Of a stretch of DNA of 64,000 nt, positions 43,101-50,496 are shown piece after piece. The notes beneath the pieces are model-generated. The model worked only from the letters and a program-made list of their open reading frames with translations, had not been told where the DNA came from and made no database searches. Position 1 is the first letter of the stretch; each line of letters begins with the position of its first letter. The stretch is taken from contig CBDDFV010000008.1 of assembly GCA_965227335.1 (NCBI GenBank), positions 124,001 through 188,000 of the forward strand. The letters are read 5' to 3'. The DNA comes from CBDDFV01 sp965227335. GTDB taxonomy: Bacteria; Planctomycetota; Phycisphaerae; Phycisphaerales; SM1A02. The position numbers and the translations under genes were made by a program.

Positions 43101-44189
43101 ATGATCCTTCGTTGTTTCACCACGTCTCATGGTCATCTCGCCGCCATCGTCCTCGCTGCGGTGCTGTCCGTCTCCGCCGTCGCGGCCGATGCGATTGAGG
43201 AAGTGGCGGCGTCACGCTGGCAGTGGACGGGGGTCGCGGTGACGGACGACCATCGGGTCTTCGTGAACTTCCCACGCTGGTCGGATCGCATGACGTGGTC
43301 GGTCGCCGCGCTTGACGAGTCCGGACGGCCCCGGCCGTTTCCGGACGCTTCCTGGAACGACTGGGCCCCCGGCGTCCCGGTCGATGATCAGTCGTTCGTC
43401 GCCGTCCAGAGCGTCGTTCGCGACGCGGAGAATACGCTGTGGGTGCTGGACACCGGGAATCCGTCGTTCGAAGGCGTGGTCGAGGGCGCCGCGCGGCTGT
43501 TCCGGTTCGATCCGGCGTCCGGCCGTCTGCTTCGCACCTATACGTTCGAGCCGCCGGTGATCGAGCCGTTCTCGTATCTGAACGACGTTCGCTTCGATCT
43601 GGAGCATGGCTTTGCGTACCTCACCGACTCCGGCGCCGGCGGCCTGGTCGTGCTTGATCTCGAGTCCGGGGCGGCGCGGCGGGTGCTGGCCGAGCATCCG
43701 TCGACATTCTCCGAGAACATTGACATCGTCATCGAAGGCGAGATCTTTCGACGGAACGGCGCCCGCCCGCAGATTCACTCGGACGGGATCGCGTACGACG
43801 CGGGGCGAGACCGGCTGTATTTTCAGGCGCTGACCGCCCGGACGTTGTATGCGATTCCCGCCGCCGCCCTTCGCGACGAAACGCTGGACGACGATGCGCT
43901 CGCCGCGCAACTGAGCCCGGTGCTCACGCACACCGCGGTCGACGGTCTCATCGCCGACTCGCGCGGCCGCGTGTACCTGAGCAACCTTCCCGAGGGCGCG
44001 GTCGACCGCTTCGATCCGCTCCGCCCGGACGGTCCGTCCGAACGACTCGCCCACGATCCGCGGATCGCCTGGCCCGACAGTTTCTCGATGACGGCTGACG
44101 GTTGGTTGTATTTCACCACGGCGCAGATTCATCGCGGCGAGAATCCCGGCGATCCCTATCGCATCTTCCGGGTGCACGTCGGACGGTAG
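43101..44189 (+). CDS. exported MRJP/yellow-type beta-propeller protein
   Basis: 362 residues. Signal peptide (about 1-29, IVLAAVLSVSAVAADA). The propeller has MRJP landmarks: the WTGVAVTDDHRVFVNFPRW start, LWVLDTGN, FAYLTDSG and HSDGIAYDAGRDRLYFQAL. Bacterial members are of unknown role; some are annotated as gluconolaconase-like. The ATG at 43101 has GGAG 6 nt upstream. Its stop lies inside a hairpin shared with the convergent DUF1684 gene. Confidence 0.85.
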   Translation: MILRCFTTSHGHLAAIVLAAVLSVSAVAADAIEEVAASRWQWTGVAVTDDHRVFVNFPRWSDRMTWSVAALDESGRPRPFPDASWNDWAPGVPVDDQSFVAVQSVVRDAENTLWVLDTGNPSFEGVVEGAARLFRFDPASGRLLRTYTFEPPVIEPFSYLNDVRFDLEHGFAYLTDSGAGGLVVLDLESGAARRVLAEHPSTFSENIDIVIEGEIFRRNGARPQIHSDGIAYDAGRDRLYFQALTARTLYAIPAAALRDETLDDDALAAQLSPVLTHTAVDGLIADSRGRVYLSNLPEGAVDRFDPLRPDGPSERLAHDPRIAWPDSFSMTADGWLYFTTAQIHRGENPGDPYRIFRVHVGR

Positions 44190-44199
44190 GGGCCGACGT
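44176..44199. terminator. hairpin between convergent gene ends
   Basis: A perfect 7-bp stem (ACGTCGG / CCGACGT) with a 10-nt loop contains the stop of the MRJP-like gene and abuts the stop of the DUF1684 gene at 44200. It could end both transcripts; there is no strong T tract. Confidence 0.4.
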
Positions 44200-45099
44200 T
44201 CAGTCCCCGGAGCGCCACCGCTCGCCCGCCGTCACGGGGAACGGGAACCGGTTCGAATCCGGCGGCAGCGTGCAGGTCCCGTAGGGGGTGAACGCACAGG
44301 GCGGATTGAATGCACGGTTGAAGTCGAGCACCACGGCGCCGCCGTCGGCGGAGGGCTCGATGTACAAATAACGACCGGCGCCATAGGTGGCGTCGCCGCT
44401 CGTCGCATCGGCGAACCGGAGCATCGAGCCGCCGTCGCCCGCATCCATCAGGACCGCGTCCACCTCGACGCCGTCGTACTCGAAACGTGCGCGGCCGCTG
44501 ACGCCCGCTTCGGTCTCCATCCCCAGGACGGTGTCCATGGTCAGCGTCGCGCCGTCCGCCGCGGGCGTGAACGCGGCTTCGATCCGCCACCGCTCGTCCG
44601 CCGGATACCGCTCGATCCCGGCGAACCCGGTCCGCGTGGGCGCGGCCGCGTCCTTGATCCGCACCGCGAGTCGTCCGCTCCGGCGGATCACGTGGAACCG
44701 GATGTCGCCCAGCCCCAGCACCGTCGGCGCGCCGGTCGCATCGGACTGCAGGACGCCGTCCGCCGGAGCGCCCTCGACCGAGACGCCGGGCGCCGTCTCG
44801 AAGGCGACCACATCGCCTTCGAGAACAATCGCGCCGACCTGATCCACCGGAAAGCCGTCGTACCGCACGTCGGCGTCAGGACCGCGGCCAATGCGATTCA
44901 CGCCCGGTTGCAGCCATTCGAGGGCGACGAGCGAAAGCCAGCCGTCCGGCGCCTGCAGCTTGTCCAGACGTTCAGCGTGCCAGGCGTCCGTGTTCGCCGC
45001 GAGGGACGATGCGCCGCCGGGCGCGGCGGCGCACCCGCACATCAGGCAGGTGACGGCGATGCCGATGACGGCGAGGGCGTGAGCATCGACAATTGACAT
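44200..45099 (-). CDS. DUF1684 lipoprotein
   Basis: 299 residues. A short lipoprotein signal with Cys21/Cys23 (LMCGCAAAP), then the DUF1684 domain with its hallmarks: APDGWLSLVALEWLQPGVNRIG near 50-70 and the C-terminal VVLDFNRAFNPPCAFTPYGTC. The function is unknown; related domains form a beta-roll, and the NPPC and PYGTC segments are typical. ATG at 45099 lies 6 nt after TAGAAT. Confidence 0.88.
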   Translation of the reverse strand: MSIVDAHALAVIGIAVTCLMCGCAAAPGGASSLAANTDAWHAERLDKLQAPDGWLSLVALEWLQPGVNRIGRGPDADVRYDGFPVDQVGAIVLEGDVVAFETAPGVSVEGAPADGVLQSDATGAPTVLGLGDIRFHVIRRSGRLAVRIKDAAAPTRTGFAGIERYPADERWRIEAAFTPAADGATLTMDTVLGMETEAGVSGRARFEYDGVEVDAVLMDAGDGGSMLRFADATSGDATYGAGRYLYIEPSADGGAVVLDFNRAFNPPCAFTPYGTCTLPPDSNRFPFPVTAGERWRSGD

Positions 45100-45105
45100 G
45101 CCGGC

Positions 45106-45111
45106 ATTCTA
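45106..45111 (-). promoter_or_regulatory. candidate -10 element for leaderless transcript (TAGAAT)
   Basis: TAGAAT on the minus strand ends 6 nt before the ATG at 45099; no ribosome site is present. Confidence 0.5.
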
Positions 45112-45150
45112 CGCCCTCCCCGCGGCGAGACGATCACGACTGCATCTGTC

Positions 45151-47259
45151 TCACGACCACTCGGCGAGAAGCGCCGCCAGATCCGTCGCGTTCACCACGC
45201 CGTCATCGTCAAGATCTGCGCGGCAGCCGGGACAGGCGCCCCATGCGGCGAGGAGATCGGCGAGGTCCTGCGCGTTGACGACGCCGTCGTGGTTCAGGTC
45301 GGCGTCGGACGACGGGGCCGCGTCGCCGCAGTCCGGGCCGGTGATCGCGAGCGTGTAATCGATCTCGGTGCTGTTGAAGCCGGTGACGCGGATCAGGTAG
45401 GTTTCGCCCGCCACGGCGTTCCAGGTGACGCCCGGCCACGGACCGCTCGGGCAGCCGTACAGGCCGCAGCCGATCTGATTGGCGATCGTGCCCGGACAGC
45501 CCGTGTGGACGGACAGGAAGAAGGAATACAGCGACCCGCATCCGTCGACGGACGCCACGCCGCTGGTTTCGGGCGTGTAGCTGAACCACACGTCCTTGTT
45601 GCCGTTCTGACCGTTCGTACACGTGGACGATCCGTCGGTCGTCGCGCCGACGGTGGAGCCCGTGATGGCGCCGGGACAGAGTGCGATCGCCTGCTCACAG
45701 TCGTCCGGGATGAAATCGCATGCGTCTCCCACGCCGTCGCCGTCGCTGTCGATCTGGTCCGAGTTGGCGATGGTCGGACAGTTGTCATCTTCGTCGGCGT
45801 AGCCGTCGCCGTCGGAATCGAGCGCTGGGTCGAAGGGAACGTCGAGCGCGTGCAGGTAGCCGTAGTCGTTCACATCCCCGACGAAGCCGGTCGTGAGATA
45901 CGCGGTCTGGCTGTCGGGCGTGAAGGCGGGCGCCCAAGTGCTCGAGAACTGATCGACGCCGTTCTCCGGCGGAAAGTTGTGGTGCCAGACGAGCGAGCCG
46001 TCGTCCGTGTCATACCCGCGGGTCCAGAGCGGCTCCCCGAAGCCGGTGACGCCCGAGCCGAGCAGGAGCGTCTCGTCGGGCGTGGCCTGCAGGCGGTAGA
46101 TCAGGTCGCCGGTGTCCGGACCGGTCCACACCGTTTCGCCCTCGGGCGTCAGCGCCCAAAGCTGCACCCCGAGCGAGTCGGCCGTGTACAGCGTGCCGGA
46201 TGCGCCGACCGTCGGCTGAAGCAGCAGACTCGTGGATCCGGGATGGGAGGCGATCCAGTCCGGCTCGCCGTCAGCCGTCACCGCAACCACGCCCACCTGT
46301 CCCCACCTGAACAGCAGCCGCCCGGTGCTGTCGAGCACGGGATATCCTTGCGCTGAGACGCCGATATCCGAGGCTGTCCAGAGCAGATCGCCGGTGGCCA
46401 TGTCGAAGGTTCGGACCGAAGCGGGACCGGACGCGGTCGTCTCCCAACTCCCGTACCACTGCCCATCGCCGAACGTGATTTCTGAGTTCCCGCCGGCGAA
46501 GCTGAAGAAGATGACGTCTGAGTACCGCAGGCCGCCCTCCGGGGTCAGCGAGAAGTGTCCCATGCCGGCCCCGCCCGCATTTGAATCCTGCACTGCATAG
46601 ACGGCGCCGTCCGGACCGACGTTCGGTCCCGCCAGCAGCGCGTACCCGGGGAGCGGGTTCTCGAACGCCCACAGAAGTTCGCCCTCCGGACTCACCGCCG
46701 TCACCAGTCCAAGCGACGTCCCGCCCGTGTAGATCGTGCCGTCCGCGCCGAATGAAATCGGTCGCCCCCCGCCCGCTCCGGCCAGGAACCACTTCAGTCC
46801 GCCGTCCGGGCTCAAGGCGTACAACCCCAGTCCATCGCTCGTGTAGATCGAGCCGTCTTCGCCACGCGCGACAAACTGCACTGGAATGTACGCGTCTGTC
46901 TGGAACCGCCACTGCTGACGACCGTCAGGCTCGCGCAGCGTCACGGTCAGATCGATCGCGTTGCTCGCCTCCGCTCCCGTGAGCACCACGAGCGACGTCG
47001 ATCCCGGACCCGCCGCTTCCGGAACGTATGCGTGAATCTCCTCTTCCGACCACTGCGTGGTGATCGCCGGGAGCCCGTCAATGAGAACGACGCTCGTTTC
47101 CGCCGACCGGCCGAAGCCCGATCCAAGGATCACCAGACGACCGCTCCGATCGACGGTCGAGGCCGAGACGGACGAGACCGTCGGGGCGGCGGCGGTCGTT
47201 CCGGTCGCCGCGAGGATGACGGCGGTCGTCAGAGCCGACAGCATGGAAGCGTGCTGCAT
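45151..47259 (-). CDS. secreted PQQ-like propeller protein with IPT/TIG, TSP3 and dockerin-like domains
   Basis: 702 residues. Signal peptide to about residue 28; an IPT/TIG domain (about 28-110, GRLVILGSGFG); a beta-propeller of PQQ-like repeats (about 115-480, IYTSDGLGLYALSPDGGLKW); two calcium TSP3-type repeats (DSDGDGYADEDDNCP, DSDGDGVGDACD); a jelly-roll domain with CPGAITGST; and a C-terminal pair DLNHDGVVNAQDLADLL and DLDDDGVVNATDLAALL. That dockerin-like pair is characteristic of Phycisphaerae and probably directs surface attachment. The start at 47259 has GGAG 8 nt upstream; 14 more in-frame residues precede it. No enzyme activity can be assigned. Confidence 0.85.
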   Translation of the reverse strand: MQHASMLSALTTAVILAATGTTAAAPTVSSVSASTVDRSGRLVILGSGFGRSAETSVVLIDGLPAITTQWSEEEIHAYVPEAAGPGSTSLVVLTGAEASNAIDLTVTLREPDGRQQWRFQTDAYIPVQFVARGEDGSIYTSDGLGLYALSPDGGLKWFLAGAGGGRPISFGADGTIYTGGTSLGLVTAVSPEGELLWAFENPLPGYALLAGPNVGPDGAVYAVQDSNAGGAGMGHFSLTPEGGLRYSDVIFFSFAGGNSEITFGDGQWYGSWETTASGPASVRTFDMATGDLLWTASDIGVSAQGYPVLDSTGRLLFRWGQVGVVAVTADGEPDWIASHPGSTSLLLQPTVGASGTLYTADSLGVQLWALTPEGETVWTGPDTGDLIYRLQATPDETLLLGSGVTGFGEPLWTRGYDTDDGSLVWHHNFPPENGVDQFSSTWAPAFTPDSQTAYLTTGFVGDVNDYGYLHALDVPFDPALDSDGDGYADEDDNCPTIANSDQIDSDGDGVGDACDFIPDDCEQAIALCPGAITGSTVGATTDGSSTCTNGQNGNKDVWFSYTPETSGVASVDGCGSLYSFFLSVHTGCPGTIANQIGCGLYGCPSGPWPGVTWNAVAGETYLIRVTGFNSTEIDYTLAITGPDCGDAAPSSDADLNHDGVVNAQDLADLLAAWGACPGCRADLDDDGVVNATDLAALLAEWS

Positions 47260-47358
47260 CGGGAATCTCCAGGAAATGCGAGGGCGAGGGGCGAGGCTCA
47301 TGCCGCATCGATGCCCGGAGGATGCTGCTGGTTGAGAAAATACAGCAATCCGTTCGCT

Positions 47359-47925
47359 TCAGCCTTCCAGGATCTCATCCAGCCACGCCCGCAGTTGGGC
47401 TGCGGACCGTTGGCCGCCGAGGGTCGCCACGATTTCGCCGTCCCGCAACGCGTACGACATCGGAATCGCCGCCCCCCGCAGGTATTCTGCTGCGAGTTCC
47501 GGATCACGGTCGACCTCGACGTGCGTCGCGATCACGTCGGACTGCTGCAGCCGCGCAATGACGGCGGGATCGTTGAGCGCATCCTTCTTGAACTGCTGAC
47601 ACGGCGCGCAGCGATCCGCGGTGGCGAACGCAATGACGGTGCGCCCGTCGCCCGCCTGCCGGATCGCCTCGTCGAGACGAGGCGCCTCGGTAAGCACGGC
47701 GGGCAGCGTGATCGTCTCCTTCGCGACAATGAAACCCGTGGCCGGGTCGTACGCGTGTTCGACCGTCAGCCGGTCCATCCACGACTGGATCTTCGGCGGC
47801 GGCTCCGCCGCGGCGGCGGCGCGAGTGGCGGGCGGCGAGGGATCGGACGGGGTGGACGAACAGGCGAACAGGGTCAGGGCGGCGAGAACGGCGACGCCCA
47901 ACGAGAGTGCCGTGAGGTGGTTCAT
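47359..47925 (-). CDS. thioredoxin-fold lipoprotein
   Basis: 188 residues. Lipobox LFAC with Cys22, a Pro/Ala-rich linker, then a thioredoxin fold with the redox motif CAPC at 106-109 (ATADRCAPCQQF) and the cis-Pro in IPMSYALRDG. Resembles DsbD C-terminal/thiol reductase types. It would reduce or oxidise proteins in the periplasm. Its start at 47925 lacks a strong ribosome site, but GATCCT ends 6 nt before it. Confidence 0.8.
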   Translation of the reverse strand: MNHLTALSLGVAVLAALTLFACSSTPSDPSPPATRAAAAAEPPPKIQSWMDRLTVEHAYDPATGFIVAKETITLPAVLTEAPRLDEAIRQAGDGRTVIAFATADRCAPCQQFKKDALNDPAVIARLQQSDVIATHVEVDRDPELAAEYLRGAAIPMSYALRDGEIVATLGGQRSAAQLRAWLDEILEG

Positions 47926-47997
47926 GGCGTCAGGATCGCCGCCGCCCGCGCTTCCGGCAAGTGAGAATCCGCTTTCGTTTCCACCGCCCGATCCGGG

Positions 47998-48003
47998 TAT
48001 CCT
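47998..48003 (+). promoter_or_regulatory. candidate -10 element (TATCCT) for leader ORF and serine hydrolase
   Basis: TATCCT ends 6 nt before the ATG of the 20-codon leader ORF at 48010. A matching -35 box is weak. Confidence 0.4.
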
Positions 48004-48009
48004 TCCGCC

Positions 48010-48072
48010 ATGCCGACCAGGACAAATCAGGACCGCCGCGCGGACTTCCGCGTCCGAAAGGGATCGACGTGA
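48010..48072 (+). CDS. 20-codon leader ORF, leaderless type
   Basis: An Arg- and Asp-rich ORF (begins MPTRTNQ, ends RKGST). Its ATG is 6 nt after TATCCT and its TGA overlaps the GTG start of the serine hydrolase (GTGA). Two mutually exclusive hairpins lie inside: CGCGG-ACTT-CCGCG (48039-48052) and CGGAC-TTCCGC-GTCCG (48041-48056). This layout would couple hydrolase translation to translation of the leader. The peptide itself has no known family, and chance cannot be ruled out. Confidence 0.4.
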   Translation: MPTRTNQDRRADFRVRKGST

Positions 48073-49163
48073 CCATTCATTGCGCGCTCGCCGTCGTCGT
48101 CGCGATCCAGACGTCGCCGGCGTCGCCTGCATCCGCGCCCGCCGCGAACCCGCTGCAGACTCGCGCCGAAGCCGCCCGGGAGGCGGCGGACGCCCCCGCC
48201 CTCGGCCTCGTCGTCATCCGCGCCGATGGCGCGCCCGAGATCGCCGTGTCAGGCCGACGCCTGGTCGGCGACGAGACGGCCGTGACCACTGATGATCGCT
48301 GGCACTGGGGCTCGATCACCAAGTCGATGACCGCCACGCTGGTCGCCCGACTGGTCGAGAAGGGCGTGGTTGACTGGGACGACACGATCGGCGGCGTACT
48401 CGGCGACGCCGCGCCCGACATGCTCGATGACTATCGCCCCGTCACGCTCCTGCACCTGCTGACCCATCGCTCCGGTCTCCCGGCGAACATCCCCATCGAA
48501 CGCTTCGGCGAGTTCGCGGCGACGCCGGACGATCCCGTCGCGGATCGACTCGCGTGGGTGCGGATCGCGCTCGCCCAGCCGCCGCGCGGCCCGGTGGAGG
48601 CGACCTACGAGTATTCGAACAATGGCTACATCGTCGCCGGGGCGATGCTCGAGGCGAAAACCGGCCGACCATGGGAGGAGCTGATTCGTCGGGAGGTGTT
48701 CGAGCCGCTGGAGCTGACGAGCGCCGGGTTCGGCGCGCCCGCCGCCGCGACCCCCGTCGGTCAGCCGCGCGGCCATCGACCGTCGGACGGCGCCGACATC
48801 CCCGCCCCGCCCGACGCCGACAATCCGCCCGCCCTCGGTCCCGCCGGACGGGTGCACATGTCGCTCGCGGACATGGCGCGATACCTGCAGACGCACGCGA
48901 CCCGACGCGATGATTTCCTCGGGGCCGCCTCGTACGAACGTCTGCGTACGCCGCCCTTCGGCGGCGTCTACGCCCTCGGGTGGGTCGCGATCAGTCCGGA
49001 GAGCCGCTGGCACAACGGCTCGAACACCATGTGGTACGCCGAGGCGGCGTTCAATCTCACCGATGGGACGAGCGCGGCGGTGGTCGTGAACGACGGCGAC
49101 ATCGCCGCGGTTCAGCCGACGATCCGGGCGCTGCTCGTGGAACTGCTGCAGCGCGACGGATAG
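48069..49163 (+). CDS. serine beta-lactamase-fold hydrolase (class C-like)
   Basis: 364 residues from the GTG at 48069. Signal-like Ala-rich N-terminus (about 1-25). Active-site SxxK is SITK at 82-85 and the YxN motif is YSN at 182-184; the third motif near HNGSN takes the KTG place, as in many esterase/peptidase relatives. It is likely a periplasmic serine esterase, D-aminopeptidase or penicillin-binding type enzyme rather than a true beta-lactamase. AAAGGGA lies about 6 nt before the GTG. The start is overlapped by the leader ORF stop. Confidence 0.85.
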   Translation: MTIHCALAVVVAIQTSPASPASAPAANPLQTRAEAAREAADAPALGLVVIRADGAPEIAVSGRRLVGDETAVTTDDRWHWGSITKSMTATLVARLVEKGVVDWDDTIGGVLGDAAPDMLDDYRPVTLLHLLTHRSGLPANIPIERFGEFAATPDDPVADRLAWVRIALAQPPRGPVEATYEYSNNGYIVAGAMLEAKTGRPWEELIRREVFEPLELTSAGFGAPAAATPVGQPRGHRPSDGADIPAPPDADNPPALGPAGRVHMSLADMARYLQTHATRRDDFLGAASYERLRTPPFGGVYALGWVAISPESRWHNGSNTMWYAEAAFNLTDGTSAAVVVNDGDIAAVQPTIRALLVELLQRDG

Positions 49164-49284
49164 CCTCCCGCCGGCTTCAGGTGCGTTTTCGACTCGAAAG
49201 ATGCCATGTTTCGGCCAGCGAAGACCGCCGGGGTGCTTTGATCAAGCCGGCCGGGCGCCGTATTCTCGACGTGGATACTGAGCC

Positions 49285-49902
49285 ATGATGACGTTCTTTC
49301 TTCACGGAATCCGGCACGCCCTGCAGGTGGGCACCGTCTTCCCGTCGTCGCCCTGGGTTGCGCGGGCGATGGCGGGCTCCGTGCAGCGTACGGATGCACC
49401 ACGACGGGTGCTCGAAGTCGGACCCGGCACCGGCGCCATCACCCGGCAGTTGCTGCCGCGGCTCGACTCGGGCGACGAACTGCACCTCGTCGAGATCAAC
49501 CCCTCGTTCTGTCGTCATCTGGAGTCGCGTCTGCTGGAGCCGCATCGGGCGACGCATCCGGACGTGCACATCGAGTTGCACTGCGCGTCCGTGCTGTCTG
49601 CGGATATCGCGGGACCGTTTGACGTCGTGATCTGCTCGCTGCCGTTCCGCGCATTCTCGCCGCCGATGGTCCGTCGTATCGTCGACCGACTGGCCGACCT
49701 CCTCGGCGAAGGCGGTCGTCTCGTCTACATGGAGTACGGCGGGACACGCTACCTGAAGTCGCCCTTCGTCGGTCGTTCGCGTCGGCTGGAGCTGCGTCGC
49801 ATCGAGGGGATTCTCCGTCGACTCAACGCCGCGCACGAACACTCGCGCGAACTCGTATGGCTGAACGTTCTGCCGTCGTTCGTCGTGCATGTGACCCGCT
49901 AG
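49285..49902 (+). CDS. SAM-dependent methyltransferase, phospholipid N-methyltransferase-like
   Basis: 205 residues. SAM motif I VLEVGPGTGAITRQLL near 43-58, acidic end of strand 2 in LVEINPSF, and motif IV IICSLPFRAF with the SLPF pattern found in PmtA-type and KsgA-like enzymes. The N-terminus HGIRHALQVGTVFPSSPWVARAM closely resembles bacterial phosphatidylethanolamine N-methyltransferase. It may therefore make phosphatidylcholine or a methylated lipid. No ribosome site precedes the ATG at 49285. Confidence 0.8.
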   Translation: MMTFFLHGIRHALQVGTVFPSSPWVARAMAGSVQRTDAPRRVLEVGPGTGAITRQLLPRLDSGDELHLVEINPSFCRHLESRLLEPHRATHPDVHIELHCASVLSADIAGPFDVVICSLPFRAFSPPMVRRIVDRLADLLGEGGRLVYMEYGGTRYLKSPFVGRSRRLELRRIEGILRRLNAAHEHSRELVWLNVLPSFVVHVTR

Positions 49903-49968
49903 ACTGGTTATCACCGCTCCGTCGCGGCTGGCGAGCCGCACACTCGCTTCCTGCACTTCGCGGCCAGT

Positions 49969-50307
49969 TCATCGGCTGCGACGTAGGGGTCGGGGTTGCT
50001 CTCGCGTCGGCCGGCTCGAAGCCGATCGATCGCACGACCGACCGGGCGACGCTGACGCCGTCGGGACGCCGTGCAGCGACAGGAGCACCGCCACGTCCGG
50101 ATGCGTGCGGAGATAGCCGGGCGCCTGGGAGCAGTCGAATTCGCGGCAGCCTTGAGGTCGCGTCTCGTAGATCCCGCAGCGACCCGCGTCGCTCAGGTGG
50201 GGACACCGTCCATCGACGAACGGCAACACCGACCCGTCATCGAGGAGCACGCCTCGATGGCCGGTGCAGCACGTTCCACGGCAGGCGACACAGGGCAGTT
50301 CTACCAC
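49969..50307 (-). CDS. YkgJ-type cysteine cluster protein
   Basis: 112 residues from the GTG at 50307, beginning VVELPCVACRGTCC. The CxxCxxxCC cluster plus two later Cys groups (CPHLSDAGRCGIYETRPQGC) define the family, which is thought to bind a metal or iron-sulfur cluster. An in-frame ATG at 50439 would add 44 Arg-rich residues not seen in relatives. A TATACT hexamer at 50390-50395 on this strand sits inside that extension, so the shorter form is preferred. Confidence 0.7.
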   Translation of the reverse strand: MVELPCVACRGTCCTGHRGVLLDDGSVLPFVDGRCPHLSDAGRCGIYETRPQGCREFDCSQAPGYLRTHPDVAVLLSLHGVPTASASPGRSCDRSASSRPTREQPRPLRRSR

Positions 50308-50496
50308 CGTCGCCGCGCAGACTCGGCGGCGATCAGCGTTCTGGTCGGGACGGAATCGGAGGTGGGTGCAGACGAAGGGGCGATGCCGCAGTATAGACAC
50401 GCCGCGCCTCGTACGGGGCGTTGCCCGGGTCAGCGTCATCCGAATCGGGGCGGGTGAGGACAGAGCTGCTTTCTGGTGTGAATCCCTCGTCAGGCG

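Noticed and set aside
44250..44275. A tRNA-like T-loop sequence (GGTTCGAATCC)
   Set aside because: It lies inside the DUF1684 coding sequence and no acceptor, D or anticodon arms can be built around it.
47032..47964. A 310-codon plus-strand frame opposite the dockerin-like and thioredoxin genes
   Set aside because: It spans two minus-strand genes with clear signal peptides and motifs and shows only Arg/Gly-rich sequence.
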